Notes under the pieces: model-generated
What the model was told of the DNA's origin: nothing
Seen by the model: only the letters and a program-made list of their open reading frames with translations
Database searches by the model: none
Assembly (NCBI RefSeq): GCF_004345245.1
Contig: NZ_SLUQ01000007.1
Location: forward strand, 434,001-498,000
Origin: Rhizobium sp. BK251
GTDB taxonomy: Bacteria > Pseudomonadota > Alphaproteobacteria > Rhizobiales > Rhizobiaceae
Reading direction: 5' to 3'
Length of the DNA: 64,000 nt
Made by a program: the position numbers and the translations under genes
In this document: positions 8,682 to 17,539 of the stretch, in pieces
Numbering within the stretch: the first letter of the stretch is position 1
How the letters are laid out: every line of letters begins with the position of its first letter

Positions 8682-8955
8682 GGTTCGTCATCACATATCG
8701 AGCGCTGTCATTGTCACGCGAGCTTCTGACGAAGCGAGCGTTCTCGCGGTGCTCAAGACCGAGCCGAATGTCGAGGTCCATGCGCATGAACGGGGCAAGA
8801 TTGTCGTCGTCATCGAGGGGGCGAGCACGGGGGAGCTCGGCGCCTGCCTGCAGCGCATTTCGCAACTTTCGGGCGTCGTCACGGCAAACATGGTTTTCGA
8901 ACACGTCCTGACAGAAGGAACCTGTAGCGATGACTGTCGAACTGACGCGGCGTGA
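8674..8955 (+). CDS. napD: NapA maturation chaperone NapD
   Basis: 93 residues with a ferredoxin-like fold pattern. The opening RHHISSAVIVTRA and the middle HAHERGKIVVVIEG are characteristic of NapD, the cytoplasmic chaperone that binds the twin-arginine leader of NapA and delays export until cofactor insertion. The start overlaps napF by 8 bp, and the 3' end overlaps the napA start (8930) by 26 bp. This tight overlap favours coupled synthesis with its partner. Confidence 0.9.
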   Translation: MAEVRHHISSAVIVTRASDEASVLAVLKTEPNVEVHAHERGKIVVVIEGASTGELGACLQRISQLSGVVTANMVFEHVLTEGTCSDDCRTDAA

Positions 8956-11434
8956 TCTCCTGAAGGCCCATGCGGCGGCCGTCGCTGCGGCAACGGCGGG
9001 CATTTCCCTCCCGGCTTCCGCACAGCCGGTACCCGGCGGTGTCAGCGCGCTCGAGATCAAATGGTCGAAAGCGCCCTGCCGGTTCTGCGGTACGGGCTGC
9101 GGCGTCATGGTCGGCGTGAAGGAGGGCCAGGTCGTTGCGACCCATGGCGACATGCAGGCCGAGGTCAACCGCGGCCTCAACTGCATCAAGGGGTACTTCC
9201 TATCGAAAATCATGTACGGAGCCGACCGCCTGACGACGCCGCTCCTGCGCAAGAAGGACGGCGCCTACAGCAAGGATGGAGAGTTTACACCCGTCACCTG
9301 GGAGGAGGCCTTCGATGTGATGGCCGAACAGTGCCGCCGGGTACTGAAGGAGAAAGGGCCGACGGCGATCGGCATGTTTGGATCCGGGCAATGGACGATT
9401 TTCGAAGGCTATGCTGCGACCAAGCTGATGCGTGCCGGGTTCCGTTCCAACAATCTGGATCCAAATGCCCGCCATTGCATGGCCTCCGCGGCCTATGCCT
9501 TCATGCGCACCTTCGGCATGGACGAACCGATGGGCGTCTACGACGATTTCGAACATGCCGACGCGTTCGTGCTCTGGGGGTCGAACATGGCCGAGATGCA
9601 CCCCATCCTTTGGACCCGTCTCGCCGATCGGCGCCTGGGTAGCGAGCATGTCAAAGTGGCGGTCCTTTCGACCTTCACCCATCGAAGCATGGATCTGGCC
9701 GACATCCCGATCATTTTCACGCCGGGAACGGATCTGGCGATCCTGAACTTCATCGCCAACCACATCATCGAGACCAACCGCGTCAACGAGGACTTCGTGA
9801 AGAATCACACGGTTTTCATGCGCGGCGTCACCGATATCGGTTATGGCCTGAGACCAGACAATCCACTGGAAACGAAGGCGGCAAACGCGGCTGATCCGAC
9901 GAAAATGGATCCAATCGACTTCGAAACCTTCAAGGCCTTCGTAGCCGATTATACGCTGGAAAAGACGGCCGAACTCAGCGGCGTCGACAAGGGGTTCCTG
10001 CTTGAGCTTGCCGAACTCTATGCCGATCCGAAGCGCAAGGTCATGTCGCTTTGGACCATGGGCTTCAACCAGCATGTCCGCGGCGTGTGGGCGAACCAGA
10101 TGGTCTACAACATCCACCTGCTCACCGGAAAGATATCTGAGCCCGGCAACAGCCCATTCTCACTCACCGGTCAGCCCTCAGCATGCGGCACGGCACGCGA
10201 GGTCGGCACCTTCGCCCATCGTCTTCCCGCGGATATGACCGTTACCAACCCTGAACACCGCAAACGGGCCGCCGAGATCTGGCACGTTCCAGAAAGCGTC
10301 ATTCCGGATAAACCCGGCTATCACGCGGTACAGCAGGACCGGATGCTGCATGATGGCAAGCTGAATTTCTATTGGGTACAGGTCAACAACAACGTCCAGG
10401 CGGCGCCGAACACCAGCAACGAAACCTATCCCGGCTACAGAAATCCGGACAACTTCGTCGTCGTGTCCGACGCCTATCCCACCATTACCGCCATGAGCGC
10501 CGACCTGATCCTGCCGGCCGCCATGTGGGTGGAGAAGGAAGGCGCGTACGGCAATGCCGAGCGGCGTACGCAGATGTGGCGCCAGTTGGTCCAGGCGCCC
10601 GGTGAAGCGCGATCGGATCTCTGGCAACTGGTCGAATTTTCCAAGCGGTTCACAACGGACGAGGTTTGGCCCGCCGACACCCTGGCTGCCAATCCCGAGT
10701 TCAAGGGAAAAACCCTCTACGACGTACTGTTCCACAACGGCGAAGTCGATCGCTATCCCCTCAGCGAAACCAGCGCGGACTACGACAACAACGAAGCAAA
10801 GGCCTTTGGCTTCTACATCCAGAAAGGCCTGTTCGAGGAGTATGCGAGCTTCGGCCGCGGTCACGGTCACGACCTCGCGCCGTTTGACCGCTATCACCAA
10901 GAGCGCGGATTGCGCTGGCCGGTGGTCAACGGACAGGAGACCCTGTGGCGATACCGCGAAGGATTCGATCCTTTCGTCAAACCCGGGGAAGGCGTCCGGT
11001 TCTATGGGCGTCCCGATGGGCGCGCCGTCATCCTCGCTGTGCCTTACGAGCCCCCGGCGGAATCGCCGGACGAGGAATATGATATCTGGCTGGTCACCGG
11101 GCGCGTGCTAGAGCACTGGCACTCGGGATCCATGACCCTGCGCGTGCCGGAGCTTTTCAAGGCTTTTCCGGGTGCGGTCTGCTTCATGAATGCCGACGAC
11201 GCCCGCAAGCGCGGCATCAACCAGGGAGGCGAAGTTCGCCTGGTCTCTCGGCGGGGCGAGATCAGGTCCCGCATCGAGACTCGTGGACGCAATCGAATGC
11301 CACCCGGCGTAATCTTCGTGCCGTGGTTCGATGCCAGCAAACTCATCAACAAAGTGACTCTGGATGCCACCGATCCCATCTCGAAACAGACGGATTTCAA
11401 AAAATGCGCGGTCAAGATCATACCGGTCGCATGA
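8930..11434 (+). CDS. napA: Periplasmic nitrate reductase catalytic subunit NapA
   Basis: 834 residues, the usual NapA length. It has a twin-arginine leader (TRRDLLKAHAAA, cleavage near PASA), [4Fe-4S] ligands C50, C53, C57 and C85, and the molybdenum-coordinating Cys183 in NARHCMASA. These show a bis-MGD enzyme of the periplasmic nitrate reductase type, which reduces nitrate to nitrite with electrons from NapB and NapC. The C-terminal cofactor-binding domain is complete. Start ATG 8930 lies within napD; the stop overlaps the likely napB start. Confidence 0.97.
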   Translation: MTVELTRRDLLKAHAAAVAAATAGISLPASAQPVPGGVSALEIKWSKAPCRFCGTGCGVMVGVKEGQVVATHGDMQAEVNRGLNCIKGYFLSKIMYGADRLTTPLLRKKDGAYSKDGEFTPVTWEEAFDVMAEQCRRVLKEKGPTAIGMFGSGQWTIFEGYAATKLMRAGFRSNNLDPNARHCMASAAYAFMRTFGMDEPMGVYDDFEHADAFVLWGSNMAEMHPILWTRLADRRLGSEHVKVAVLSTFTHRSMDLADIPIIFTPGTDLAILNFIANHIIETNRVNEDFVKNHTVFMRGVTDIGYGLRPDNPLETKAANAADPTKMDPIDFETFKAFVADYTLEKTAELSGVDKGFLLELAELYADPKRKVMSLWTMGFNQHVRGVWANQMVYNIHLLTGKISEPGNSPFSLTGQPSACGTAREVGTFAHRLPADMTVTNPEHRKRAAEIWHVPESVIPDKPGYHAVQQDRMLHDGKLNFYWVQVNNNVQAAPNTSNETYPGYRNPDNFVVVSDAYPTITAMSADLILPAAMWVEKEGAYGNAERRTQMWRQLVQAPGEARSDLWQLVEFSKRFTTDEVWPADTLAANPEFKGKTLYDVLFHNGEVDRYPLSETSADYDNNEAKAFGFYIQKGLFEEYASFGRGHGHDLAPFDRYHQERGLRWPVVNGQETLWRYREGFDPFVKPGEGVRFYGRPDGRAVILAVPYEPPAESPDEEYDIWLVTGRVLEHWHSGSMTLRVPELFKAFPGAVCFMNADDARKRGINQGGEVRLVSRRGEIRSRIETRGRNRMPPGVIFVPWFDASKLINKVTLDATDPISKQTDFKKCAVKIIPVA

Positions 11435-11910
11435 CCCCATCCCGCCGATGGCAACTGGCTGCAGCAGTGGCTCTGTTGTTCGTCGCAACCGCCGCTGTTG
11501 GCCAGGTCGTGCAAGTGACGACGGTGCCGCAACTGACCGGACAGCAACCGCCCATGAGCATCCAGCCGGCCAAGCCGACACCGAAATGGGTGGTCGACGA
11601 TATGCGCCGGATGCGAAACTATCCGGACCAACCGCCGATCATTCCGCATTCTATCGAGGGCTACCAGCTTTCCGTAAACACCAATCGCTGCCTCTCCTGC
11701 CATAGGCGCGAGTTTACGCAGGGCTCAGGCGCGCCCATGATTAGCGTGACACATTATATGACCCGTGATGGCCAGATGCTGGCCGACGTCTCGCCGCGGC
11801 GCTATTTCTGCACTGCCTGCCATGTGCCTCAGGCCGATGTCCCTCCGCTCGTGCCGAACAAGTTCCGCGACATGAGTGACATGGGCGTCAAGCAAGCCGG
11901 AAGCGAGTAG
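11431..11910 (+). CDS. napB: Periplasmic nitrate reductase cytochrome subunit NapB
   Basis: 159 residues, diheme c-type cytochrome. After a Sec signal peptide (hydrophobic segment about 8-24), two CxxCH heme sites appear at 87-91 (CLSCH) and 127-131 (CTACH). Candidate distal ligands are H73 and H108. NapB passes electrons from NapC to NapA in the periplasm. The start at 11431 overlaps the napA stop (ATGA) and gives a clean signal peptide; an in-frame ATG at 11404 is possible. Confidence 0.94.
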   Translation: MTPSRRWQLAAAVALLFVATAAVGQVVQVTTVPQLTGQQPPMSIQPAKPTPKWVVDDMRRMRNYPDQPPIIPHSIEGYQLSVNTNRCLSCHRREFTQGSGAPMISVTHYMTRDGQMLADVSPRRYFCTACHVPQADVPPLVPNKFRDMSDMGVKQAGSE

Positions 11911-11913
11911 CTG

Positions 11914-12624
11914 ATGACCTGGATCATGGGGGTTCTTCGCTGGGTCTGGAAAGTGCTGTCGACACCAGCAGCCACGCTGAGCCTGGCTTTTCTGACGCTC
12001 GGAGGCTTTGTGGGCGGCGTCATGTTCTGGGGCGCTTTCAACACTGCGCTCGAATTGACCAACACGGAGAAGTTCTGCACCTCCTGTCACGAGATGCGCG
12101 ACAACGTCTACCAGGAACTTACGCGCACGATCCATTTCAGCAATCGCTCCGGCGTGCGGGCAACGTGCCCGGATTGTCATGTGCCGCACGCCTGGACGAA
12201 TAAGATTGCTCGCAAGATGCAGGCCTCGAAGGAAGTTTGGGGCAAGATCTTCGGAACGATCAACACGCGGCCGAAATTCCTCGATCACAGGCTGGAACTG
12301 GCTCAGCACGAATGGGCGCGTCTGAAGGCGAACGATAGCCTGGAGTGCCGCAACTGCCACTCGTCGGTCGCCATGGACCTGTCGAAGCAGACGACCCGCG
12401 CCGCTGAGATCCACACGCGCTACCTGCTTGCGGGCAAGGCGACCTGCATCGACTGCCACAAGGGTATCGCGCATGAACTGCCGAATATGCAGGGTATCGA
12501 TCCAGGCTGGAAAATCGCGCCCGAACTTCAGGGCGAGCCTTCAGCATCGTCCGCCATCGATGATCTTCAGCGTGCGATGGCCGACGCCCACGCGGCCGCG
12601 TTCATGGACGCGGTGCAGCCCTAG
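11914..12624 (+). CDS. napC: Membrane tetraheme cytochrome c NapC
   Basis: 236 residues of the NapC/NirT family. An N-terminal anchor helix (about 18-40) is followed by four heme sites: CTSCH 55-59, CPDCH 85-89, CRNCH 145-149 and CIDCH 178-182. NapC oxidises quinol at the inner membrane and feeds NapB/NapA. It starts 3 bp after napB and closes the operon. No napG, napH or napK gene is present, as is usual for the rhizobial napEFDABC form. Confidence 0.95.
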   Translation: MTWIMGVLRWVWKVLSTPAATLSLAFLTLGGFVGGVMFWGAFNTALELTNTEKFCTSCHEMRDNVYQELTRTIHFSNRSGVRATCPDCHVPHAWTNKIARKMQASKEVWGKIFGTINTRPKFLDHRLELAQHEWARLKANDSLECRNCHSSVAMDLSKQTTRAAEIHTRYLLAGKATCIDCHKGIAHELPNMQGIDPGWKIAPELQGEPSASSAIDDLQRAMADAHAAAFMDAVQP

Positions 12625-12806
12625 GTCACTATAGGCTAACCCTTCAGTGCTCTTCGGGAGGACATCGCGCCGCCAGGCAGTTGAACTCTTCCGTTAGGCA
12701 GAACCATCGCATGAGAACCGTATTCGTTGGGCCCAGCGATCAATCGCGCGTCCCGTGTGACCAACTGGCTGATTGCGCGACCCGGTGGATCTGTGTGGGC
12801 GTCTTG

Positions 12807-15155
12807 CTACCCATAACGACGACTGCCACTCACATCCCGACCGACGACTTCCCTGATGATGGTCAGGGTCTCTCTGGCGGCTTCCTTCGGGGGCAGGGCA
12901 GTGTCTGCGACATTGCTTACGAGCCTTGTGATGTCATGGTCGATGTCCTTCTCGGACCAACGTTTTCCTTTGGCGACAGTGATGTATACGGAGTAGGCGT
13001 GGTGCATGGTTCCGGGCCGTTCGCCAATGACATGGAGAATGCCCCTGAAGCTATTGGGATTCGCCTTTGCAAAAAGCACTTCGCCGATCCTGTAGCCTGC
13101 TCGCACCCTTCCACTGGTAACCAGGATGTTCTTGTCGCTCATTGAGACGCCCGCCTCGGCGAGCAGCCTACGCATCTCCTCGAGATACGGGGCGAGATGC
13201 CCATCGTCCATGATGGCCTTCGCGTTCAGCCCGTCGGAGATGACGATCTGGCCCTGAGGGATATCCTCCCCCCAGGAGTCCCTTATTCTTTCGACGTCCC
13301 CTATTGAGTCCACGCTCAACATCTCACCGGTGACGGGGTGTGCGATGTAGTCGTTGCGGTCCTTGGACAGGGTACGCACCGGCACGACATCGGGCACCGC
13401 GGCAATGAACTCCGGCGTGAGTACCGCCCACAGAGACTCCTTTGCGTCCTCATACAAGCCGTTGACCTTGGCTGCGAGCGTCTGATTGATATCCCATTTG
13501 TTCGGTCCGTGCCCCGTGGCAATGTCGACGCCTCGCTCTTCGATTTCCCGCATCTTCTGCCGGCCTTCCGCGTAGACCTCTTCGCGCGTTCTTTTGTCCC
13601 CCTTGGCCAAACGATACTGGAAATACACCCAAAGAGGATCGCCATAGTTTGAGGTGTAGCCGTCGCTTTCATCCACGATGCCAAGTCGTTTGTAGAAGTC
13701 CCACATCGCGTCGTTGACCCGGTAGCCGAACTTGTTGCGCAGCCGGACGTGATCCTGAAACGAGGTGGTGAGATAGCTCAGCATCGGGTCGTTCTTGGTG
13801 GGCAGCGCGATCAGATAAGCCGGGTTGGCCGGCATGATCTGATCCTGACACCAGTCCAGGTCATCAAGGCTGACCGTCATGTGGAGGGTCGTGCAGATAT
13901 CGAGCCCGATGGTAAGCCCATGAAGCTTGCCCATCACCAGGTCTTCGAGACAGCATCTCACCAATTGGTCACGCGTCTTGAAGACCTCCGGCCCGATGAA
14001 ACCCGCAACATCGTTGACGTGCAGCCAGGCGCCCTGTGGCTGCACCTTCTCCAATACGAATCCTACCGCCCTGCTGAAGCCGTACTTTCGCGACTCGAGG
14101 ACCATCATGTCGACGCCGTTCGCCACTCCGTTGGTGAATTCAGAGCCTTGCCCGGTTTCGAAGTAGAGGCCGTGCCTTTCCCCCTTCTTGGCATGCGCAT
14201 ACTTGAGGATTTTATCATTCGTTATGTCGAAGATCTTGTTGCAATCGTCGGTTCCAGCAAGGCTCTGAAACATCGTGGAAACCGTTTTAGGGAACCTGTC
14301 GCCGACCTCCGCCTGAACGTCGACGTGCGCCAGCACGCACCATGGGATCACTTCCTGCAGCTCGAACGTATCGACGACGTCCTTGAGCGCCTGCTCGACC
14401 GCGGCGACGCTCGCCACCGTGCTGTCTACCGGATTGGTGCCGATGACGATGTCACCGGTGGCATAGGAGAACGCATCGAACACCTGCCAGATGATGTCCT
14501 CGGGATGGTCTGTTGGAGAATTGGGCTGGATACGTGCGCCCATGTACCCCTTCGCCCCCAGCTTGGTGCCAGGCAGCACGTTGAAGATCTTGCGACTTAC
14601 CGAGACGAGCTCGTCATTGCTCATCAGTTTCGGAACGCAGCCGATTGTGTCGCTAGTCAGGCCGTACATGACGCCCTTGATCTCGTCCTCCGGTTCGGCG
14701 AGAAGAAATTCCTTCAATTGGCCCATCGTCCAGCGCTTGACCTTTTGGTACTGGACCTGATCCGTGGTCTGCCAGATCAGTTGCTGCAGATCGTCTTGAA
14801 ACAGCGGCCTGCTGTAGATGTCCTCGAGCCTCGTATTTGCCAGGAGGGTGCGTGCATTCTTTCGCGTTGTTTCATTGTCGGCACCCACTCCGATTGTTTG
14901 ATCTCCTTCCTTGAAGTCATTCGAAGCGCCGATGACCTGCTGGTAGGCCGTTAGGTCGAAGCCGCCTTTGATCCTGTCGACATATGCAAAGACGTCCTCG
15001 CCGTCTTTCACCTCGTCGATCGCGAGGGCGTTTTCGGAGGTCGCCGCCCTCGAGATATGACTGTAGCCTGCAAGCGCAGCGGCCGCAGTTCCCGCGACTA
15101 GCAGATCTCGTCTGGAGAGAACAATTCGCCGATCAGAGATCGGGCCCTTGCTCAT
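12807..15155 (-). CDS. eutBC: Single-chain ethanolamine ammonia-lyase (EutB-EutC fusion) with Tat leader
   Basis: 782 residues. Residues 1-38 are a twin-arginine leader (SRRDLLV at 14-20, then AGTAAAALAG). Residues about 47-510 match EutB, with all substrate contacts of the Escherichia coli enzyme kept: R208, Q210, N241, E333 (LYFETGQGS), F386 (GFIGPE) and D419. Residues about 636-782 match the cobalamin-binding part of EutC (VISDGLNAKAI, GRVRAGYRIGEVL, IGERPG); 515-635 is a degenerate link. The enzyme cleaves ethanolamine to acetaldehyde and ammonia with adenosylcobalamin. EutB and EutC are normally separate cytoplasmic subunits, so fusion and a Tat leader are both unusual. The start is fixed by ATGA overlap with the upstream dehydrogenase; no reactivase (EutA) gene is nearby. 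Confidence 0.9.
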   Translation of the reverse strand: MSKGPISDRRIVLSRRDLLVAGTAAAALAGYSHISRAATSENALAIDEVKDGEDVFAYVDRIKGGFDLTAYQQVIGASNDFKEGDQTIGVGADNETTRKNARTLLANTRLEDIYSRPLFQDDLQQLIWQTTDQVQYQKVKRWTMGQLKEFLLAEPEDEIKGVMYGLTSDTIGCVPKLMSNDELVSVSRKIFNVLPGTKLGAKGYMGARIQPNSPTDHPEDIIWQVFDAFSYATGDIVIGTNPVDSTVASVAAVEQALKDVVDTFELQEVIPWCVLAHVDVQAEVGDRFPKTVSTMFQSLAGTDDCNKIFDITNDKILKYAHAKKGERHGLYFETGQGSEFTNGVANGVDMMVLESRKYGFSRAVGFVLEKVQPQGAWLHVNDVAGFIGPEVFKTRDQLVRCCLEDLVMGKLHGLTIGLDICTTLHMTVSLDDLDWCQDQIMPANPAYLIALPTKNDPMLSYLTTSFQDHVRLRNKFGYRVNDAMWDFYKRLGIVDESDGYTSNYGDPLWVYFQYRLAKGDKRTREEVYAEGRQKMREIEERGVDIATGHGPNKWDINQTLAAKVNGLYEDAKESLWAVLTPEFIAAVPDVVPVRTLSKDRNDYIAHPVTGEMLSVDSIGDVERIRDSWGEDIPQGQIVISDGLNAKAIMDDGHLAPYLEEMRRLLAEAGVSMSDKNILVTSGRVRAGYRIGEVLFAKANPNSFRGILHVIGERPGTMHHAYSVYITVAKGKRWSEKDIDHDITRLVSNVADTALPPKEAARETLTIIREVVGRDVSGSRRYG

Positions 15156-16240
15156 GGCGACACCAACAGGTCGTCCCGTTCGGGCAGATGCGGTTGAGGT
15201 GCGTCCGCTCGCTGCTGCATCCGCAACACAATTCGGCCGTCGATCTTTCCCGCTTCCATACGCTGGAAAATGTCGTTGATGTTCTCGAGGCTCTCCCATG
15301 AGAAATGGGGCGCTACCTTGCCTTCCGCCGCGAACTGCAGCGATTCCTCCAGGTCCTGTCGAGTGCCGACGATCGATCCCCGCACAGTTATGCGCTTCAG
15401 GACTGTGTCGAACACAGGCAGCGAGATCACCCCTGGAGGCAGGCCGACGAGCGCCATCGTACCGCGCGACCTGAGGAAGCCGAAGGCCTGCTCCATGGCC
15501 GCAGGGGAGACGGCGGTTACGAGGGCGCCATGAACGCCACCGCTGGTTGCCTTCCGTACCTGCTCGACGGCCTCTCCGGCCTTGCAATTTATTGTCACGT
15601 CAGCCCCCAGCTTCTTCGCCAACGCCAGCTTTTCTTCGAAGATGTCGGTGGCGACGACGTGCATGCCCATCGCCTTGGCATACTGAACGGCCATGTGGCC
15701 TAAGCCACCGACGCCCGAGATGGCGACCCATTCGCCAGGACGTACTTCCGTCTCCTTCAATCCCTTGTAGACAGTCACCCCAGCGCAGAGGACGGGCGCA
15801 GCGGGGCCGAACTCCAGGCCATCCGGCAAGTTGCCAACGAAATCGGGGTCCGCAAGCCCATACTCGGCGAACGTGCCATTGACCGAGTATCCAGTGTTTG
15901 ACTGCGACGCACAGAGCGTTTCCCAACCGGTCCGGCAGTGCGGGCAGTAGCCGCAGGAACTGTGAAGCCAGGGCACGCCAACACGGTCGCCCTCCTTCAC
16001 TCGCTTCACTCCGGCTCCTACGGCAGAAACATACCCAACGCCCTCGTGCCCCGGAATGAACGGTGGAACCGGTTTCACGGGCCAATCGCCATTGGCCGCG
16101 TGCAGATCGGTATGACACACTCCCGTCGCTTCATATTTGACGAGTATCTGCCCCGGCCGCGGCGAGGGCATTGCCATTTCTTCGATTGCCAAAGGTGTAC
16201 GGAACTGTCGAACGACAGCGGCCTTCATCGTCTTGACCAT
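15152..16240 (-). CDS. Zinc-dependent alcohol dehydrogenase (AdhP type)
   Basis: 362 residues of the medium-chain dehydrogenase family. Catalytic zinc ligands are C42, H65 (GHEGVG) and C152; structural zinc cysteines are C96, C99, C102 and C110. The NAD-binding GVGGLG is at 176-181. It interconverts alcohols and aldehydes in the cytoplasm. Its stop overlaps the EutBC start, so the likely physiological partner is the acetaldehyde from ethanolamine. The chain is about 20 residues longer at the C-terminus than usual. Start at 16240 because GGGAGG lies 7 bp upstream. Confidence 0.92.
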   Translation of the reverse strand: MVKTMKAAVVRQFRTPLAIEEMAMPSPRPGQILVKYEATGVCHTDLHAANGDWPVKPVPPFIPGHEGVGYVSAVGAGVKRVKEGDRVGVPWLHSSCGYCPHCRTGWETLCASQSNTGYSVNGTFAEYGLADPDFVGNLPDGLEFGPAAPVLCAGVTVYKGLKETEVRPGEWVAISGVGGLGHMAVQYAKAMGMHVVATDIFEEKLALAKKLGADVTINCKAGEAVEQVRKATSGGVHGALVTAVSPAAMEQAFGFLRSRGTMALVGLPPGVISLPVFDTVLKRITVRGSIVGTRQDLEESLQFAAEGKVAPHFSWESLENINDIFQRMEAGKIDGRIVLRMQQRADAPQPHLPERDDLLVSP

Positions 16241-16623
16241 GAGTTTGCCTCCCACTGCAATACTCGAAGATCTTGGCGGGGTGTCGATCGATTTGGAGGC
16301 GCACCATGAGACCGGAAGAGCGCGGGACCTCCCAAAGTGCCGCACCTCTGCCCAGGCGCGAAGTAAACCAGGTCGCTCCCCGACGGCAAACTCAAAGTAA
16401 ACCTCTTCGGCTCGCTCGACAACAACGAAGCGTTGCGTTGCTCGTGCCAGCAACTCCCAGAGGAGATCGAGCCCATTGTAAGGCGCCCTCCGTGCGTCGC
16501 CGGCTGGGCCTGCCCGACGTTGGCTCGCGCGCGCTTCAGAACATCGATGCAGACCGACATCTGCGTGCTCGATGGCCAGGTATCTGCCGCAAGAACCGCT
16601 GGATCTGCCGCCGGCCCTGTTGG
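16241..16623. other. Intergenic region upstream of the adh-eutBC unit
   Basis: 383 bp between the alcohol dehydrogenase start and the GlsB-like gene, both on the minus strand. It contains the dehydrogenase ribosome-binding site (GGGAGG) and a candidate sigma-54 element. Open frames cross it in several phases, but none looks like a recognised protein. Confidence 0.5.
16434..16450 (-). promoter_or_regulatory. Candidate sigma-54 promoter element
   Basis: On the minus strand the sequence reads CTGGCACG-AGCA-ACGCA. The -24 half is a perfect match to CTGGCACG, and GG and GC are 10 bp apart as required. The -12 half is degenerate (ACGCA instead of TTGCA). It is about 185 bp upstream of the dehydrogenase start. 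A sigma-54 promoter would suit genes that release ammonia from ethanolamine, but no activator gene adjoins it. Confidence 0.3.
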
Positions 16624-16908
16624 CTACCAGTCTTCCGGCGGGCGTTGCGGTCGCGTTCGCACCCTTATGAGCCGCACGGGGAGGAGAAGGATGCACGTCC
16701 CGCAGAAGCCGAGAACGAAGAACTCGATCCAGCCGCCGCAATCGAAGCCCATCCATTCCGCCAAGGCATTCAGGAGAGCGGCGCCGACGACGCCTGCGAT
16801 CACGTCCGTGAGCAGCTGCGCATGGGCGTGCATGAACTTGTTCGCAAGCCATCCGGCGATGCCGCCGACAACGATGGCCGTTATCCAGCCGACCGGTCCT
16901 TCGTTCAT
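16624..16908 (-). CDS. GlsB/YeaQ/YmgE-family membrane protein
   Basis: 94 residues. Three membrane segments with glycine-rich packing (GWITAIVVGGIAGWLANKFM, then DVIAGVVGAALLNALAEWMG, then FFVLGFCGTCILLLPVRLI) give the pattern of the transglycosylase-associated/GlsB stress-response family, inner-membrane proteins of unknown mechanism. Start at 16908 because GGGAGGAACCGGG precedes it. It stands alone between an intergenic region and a small gene on the other strand. Confidence 0.75.
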   Translation of the reverse strand: MNEGPVGWITAIVVGGIAGWLANKFMHAHAQLLTDVIAGVVGAALLNALAEWMGFDCGGWIEFFVLGFCGTCILLLPVRLIRVRTRPQRPPEDW

Positions 16909-17135
16909 CCCGGTTCCTCCCGATTGGCCCAGAGCCATCCGCGGAGCAAGATAGCCGCTCTCCGAGGATTGGTAAGTACGCAACCGTAAATCTCCGGTCG
17001 AACGTTGTCGCAGGGACCCGGAGGCGTTCTGCCGACTGCCCGTTTTGCGTGCAGCTGCGGCGAAGACTAATTTAGCATTTGTGGACGCGCTCATATGCCT
17101 GTGGAAAGGTTGCAAGAATAGATTCGGGAGCAGCC

Positions 17136-17369
17136 ATGCCGGGCGAGCGCTATCTTTATGATTTCAAGTCACAGAAAGCAGTCTTGTACCAGCGTGGCGA
17201 ATACCTTTATCCGCTCTACGGCGGTTCGGCCGAGCACTGGGTTTCCGGCGACTATGCATTCTGCCTCACGACGCAGCGGATTACCTATTGGATCCTGGGG
17301 AAGGACGTATACGGCCATCTCGGCAACGGCGAATTGACGCGCGAGCCCGTCTTTTACTATGGAGACTGA
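17136..17369 (+). CDS. Small hypothetical protein
   Basis: 77 residues, rich in tyrosine (RYLYDF, GEYLYPLYGG, VFYYGD) with no signal peptide or membrane helix. GGGAG lies 6 bp before ATG 17136. I do not recognise a family. Its composition (aromatic, with regular strand-like spacing) suggests a small beta protein. It stands alone between the GlsB-like gene and the AraC regulator. Confidence 0.5.
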   Translation: MPGERYLYDFKSQKAVLYQRGEYLYPLYGGSAEHWVSGDYAFCLTTQRITYWILGKDVYGHLGNGELTREPVFYYGD

Positions 17370-17539
17370 TCTTCACTATCCTGGCGGACCGCGAATATGG
17401 CGGGACATCCTTCGAAACGGTCGGCAGATCGACCGCGACTAGCCAGGAGGAACCGCCCTGCATGGTCGCGCCCCAGGGCGCTTGGGCGCCACCCCTCCAG
17501 AGCCGACGAGGGACGCTGCTACACTGCCTAATTCTGATG

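Noticed and set aside
9200..10117. Minus-strand frame of 305 codons opposite napA
   Set aside because: Shadow of napA; no start signal or recognisable protein.
13749..14954. Plus-strand frame of 401 codons opposite eutBC
   Set aside because: Shadow; the minus strand encodes an enzyme with all catalytic residues.
15156..15587. Upstream extension of the eutBC frame
   Set aside because: It would overlap most of the dehydrogenase coding end; ATG 15155 has the ATGA coupling and begins the Tat leader.
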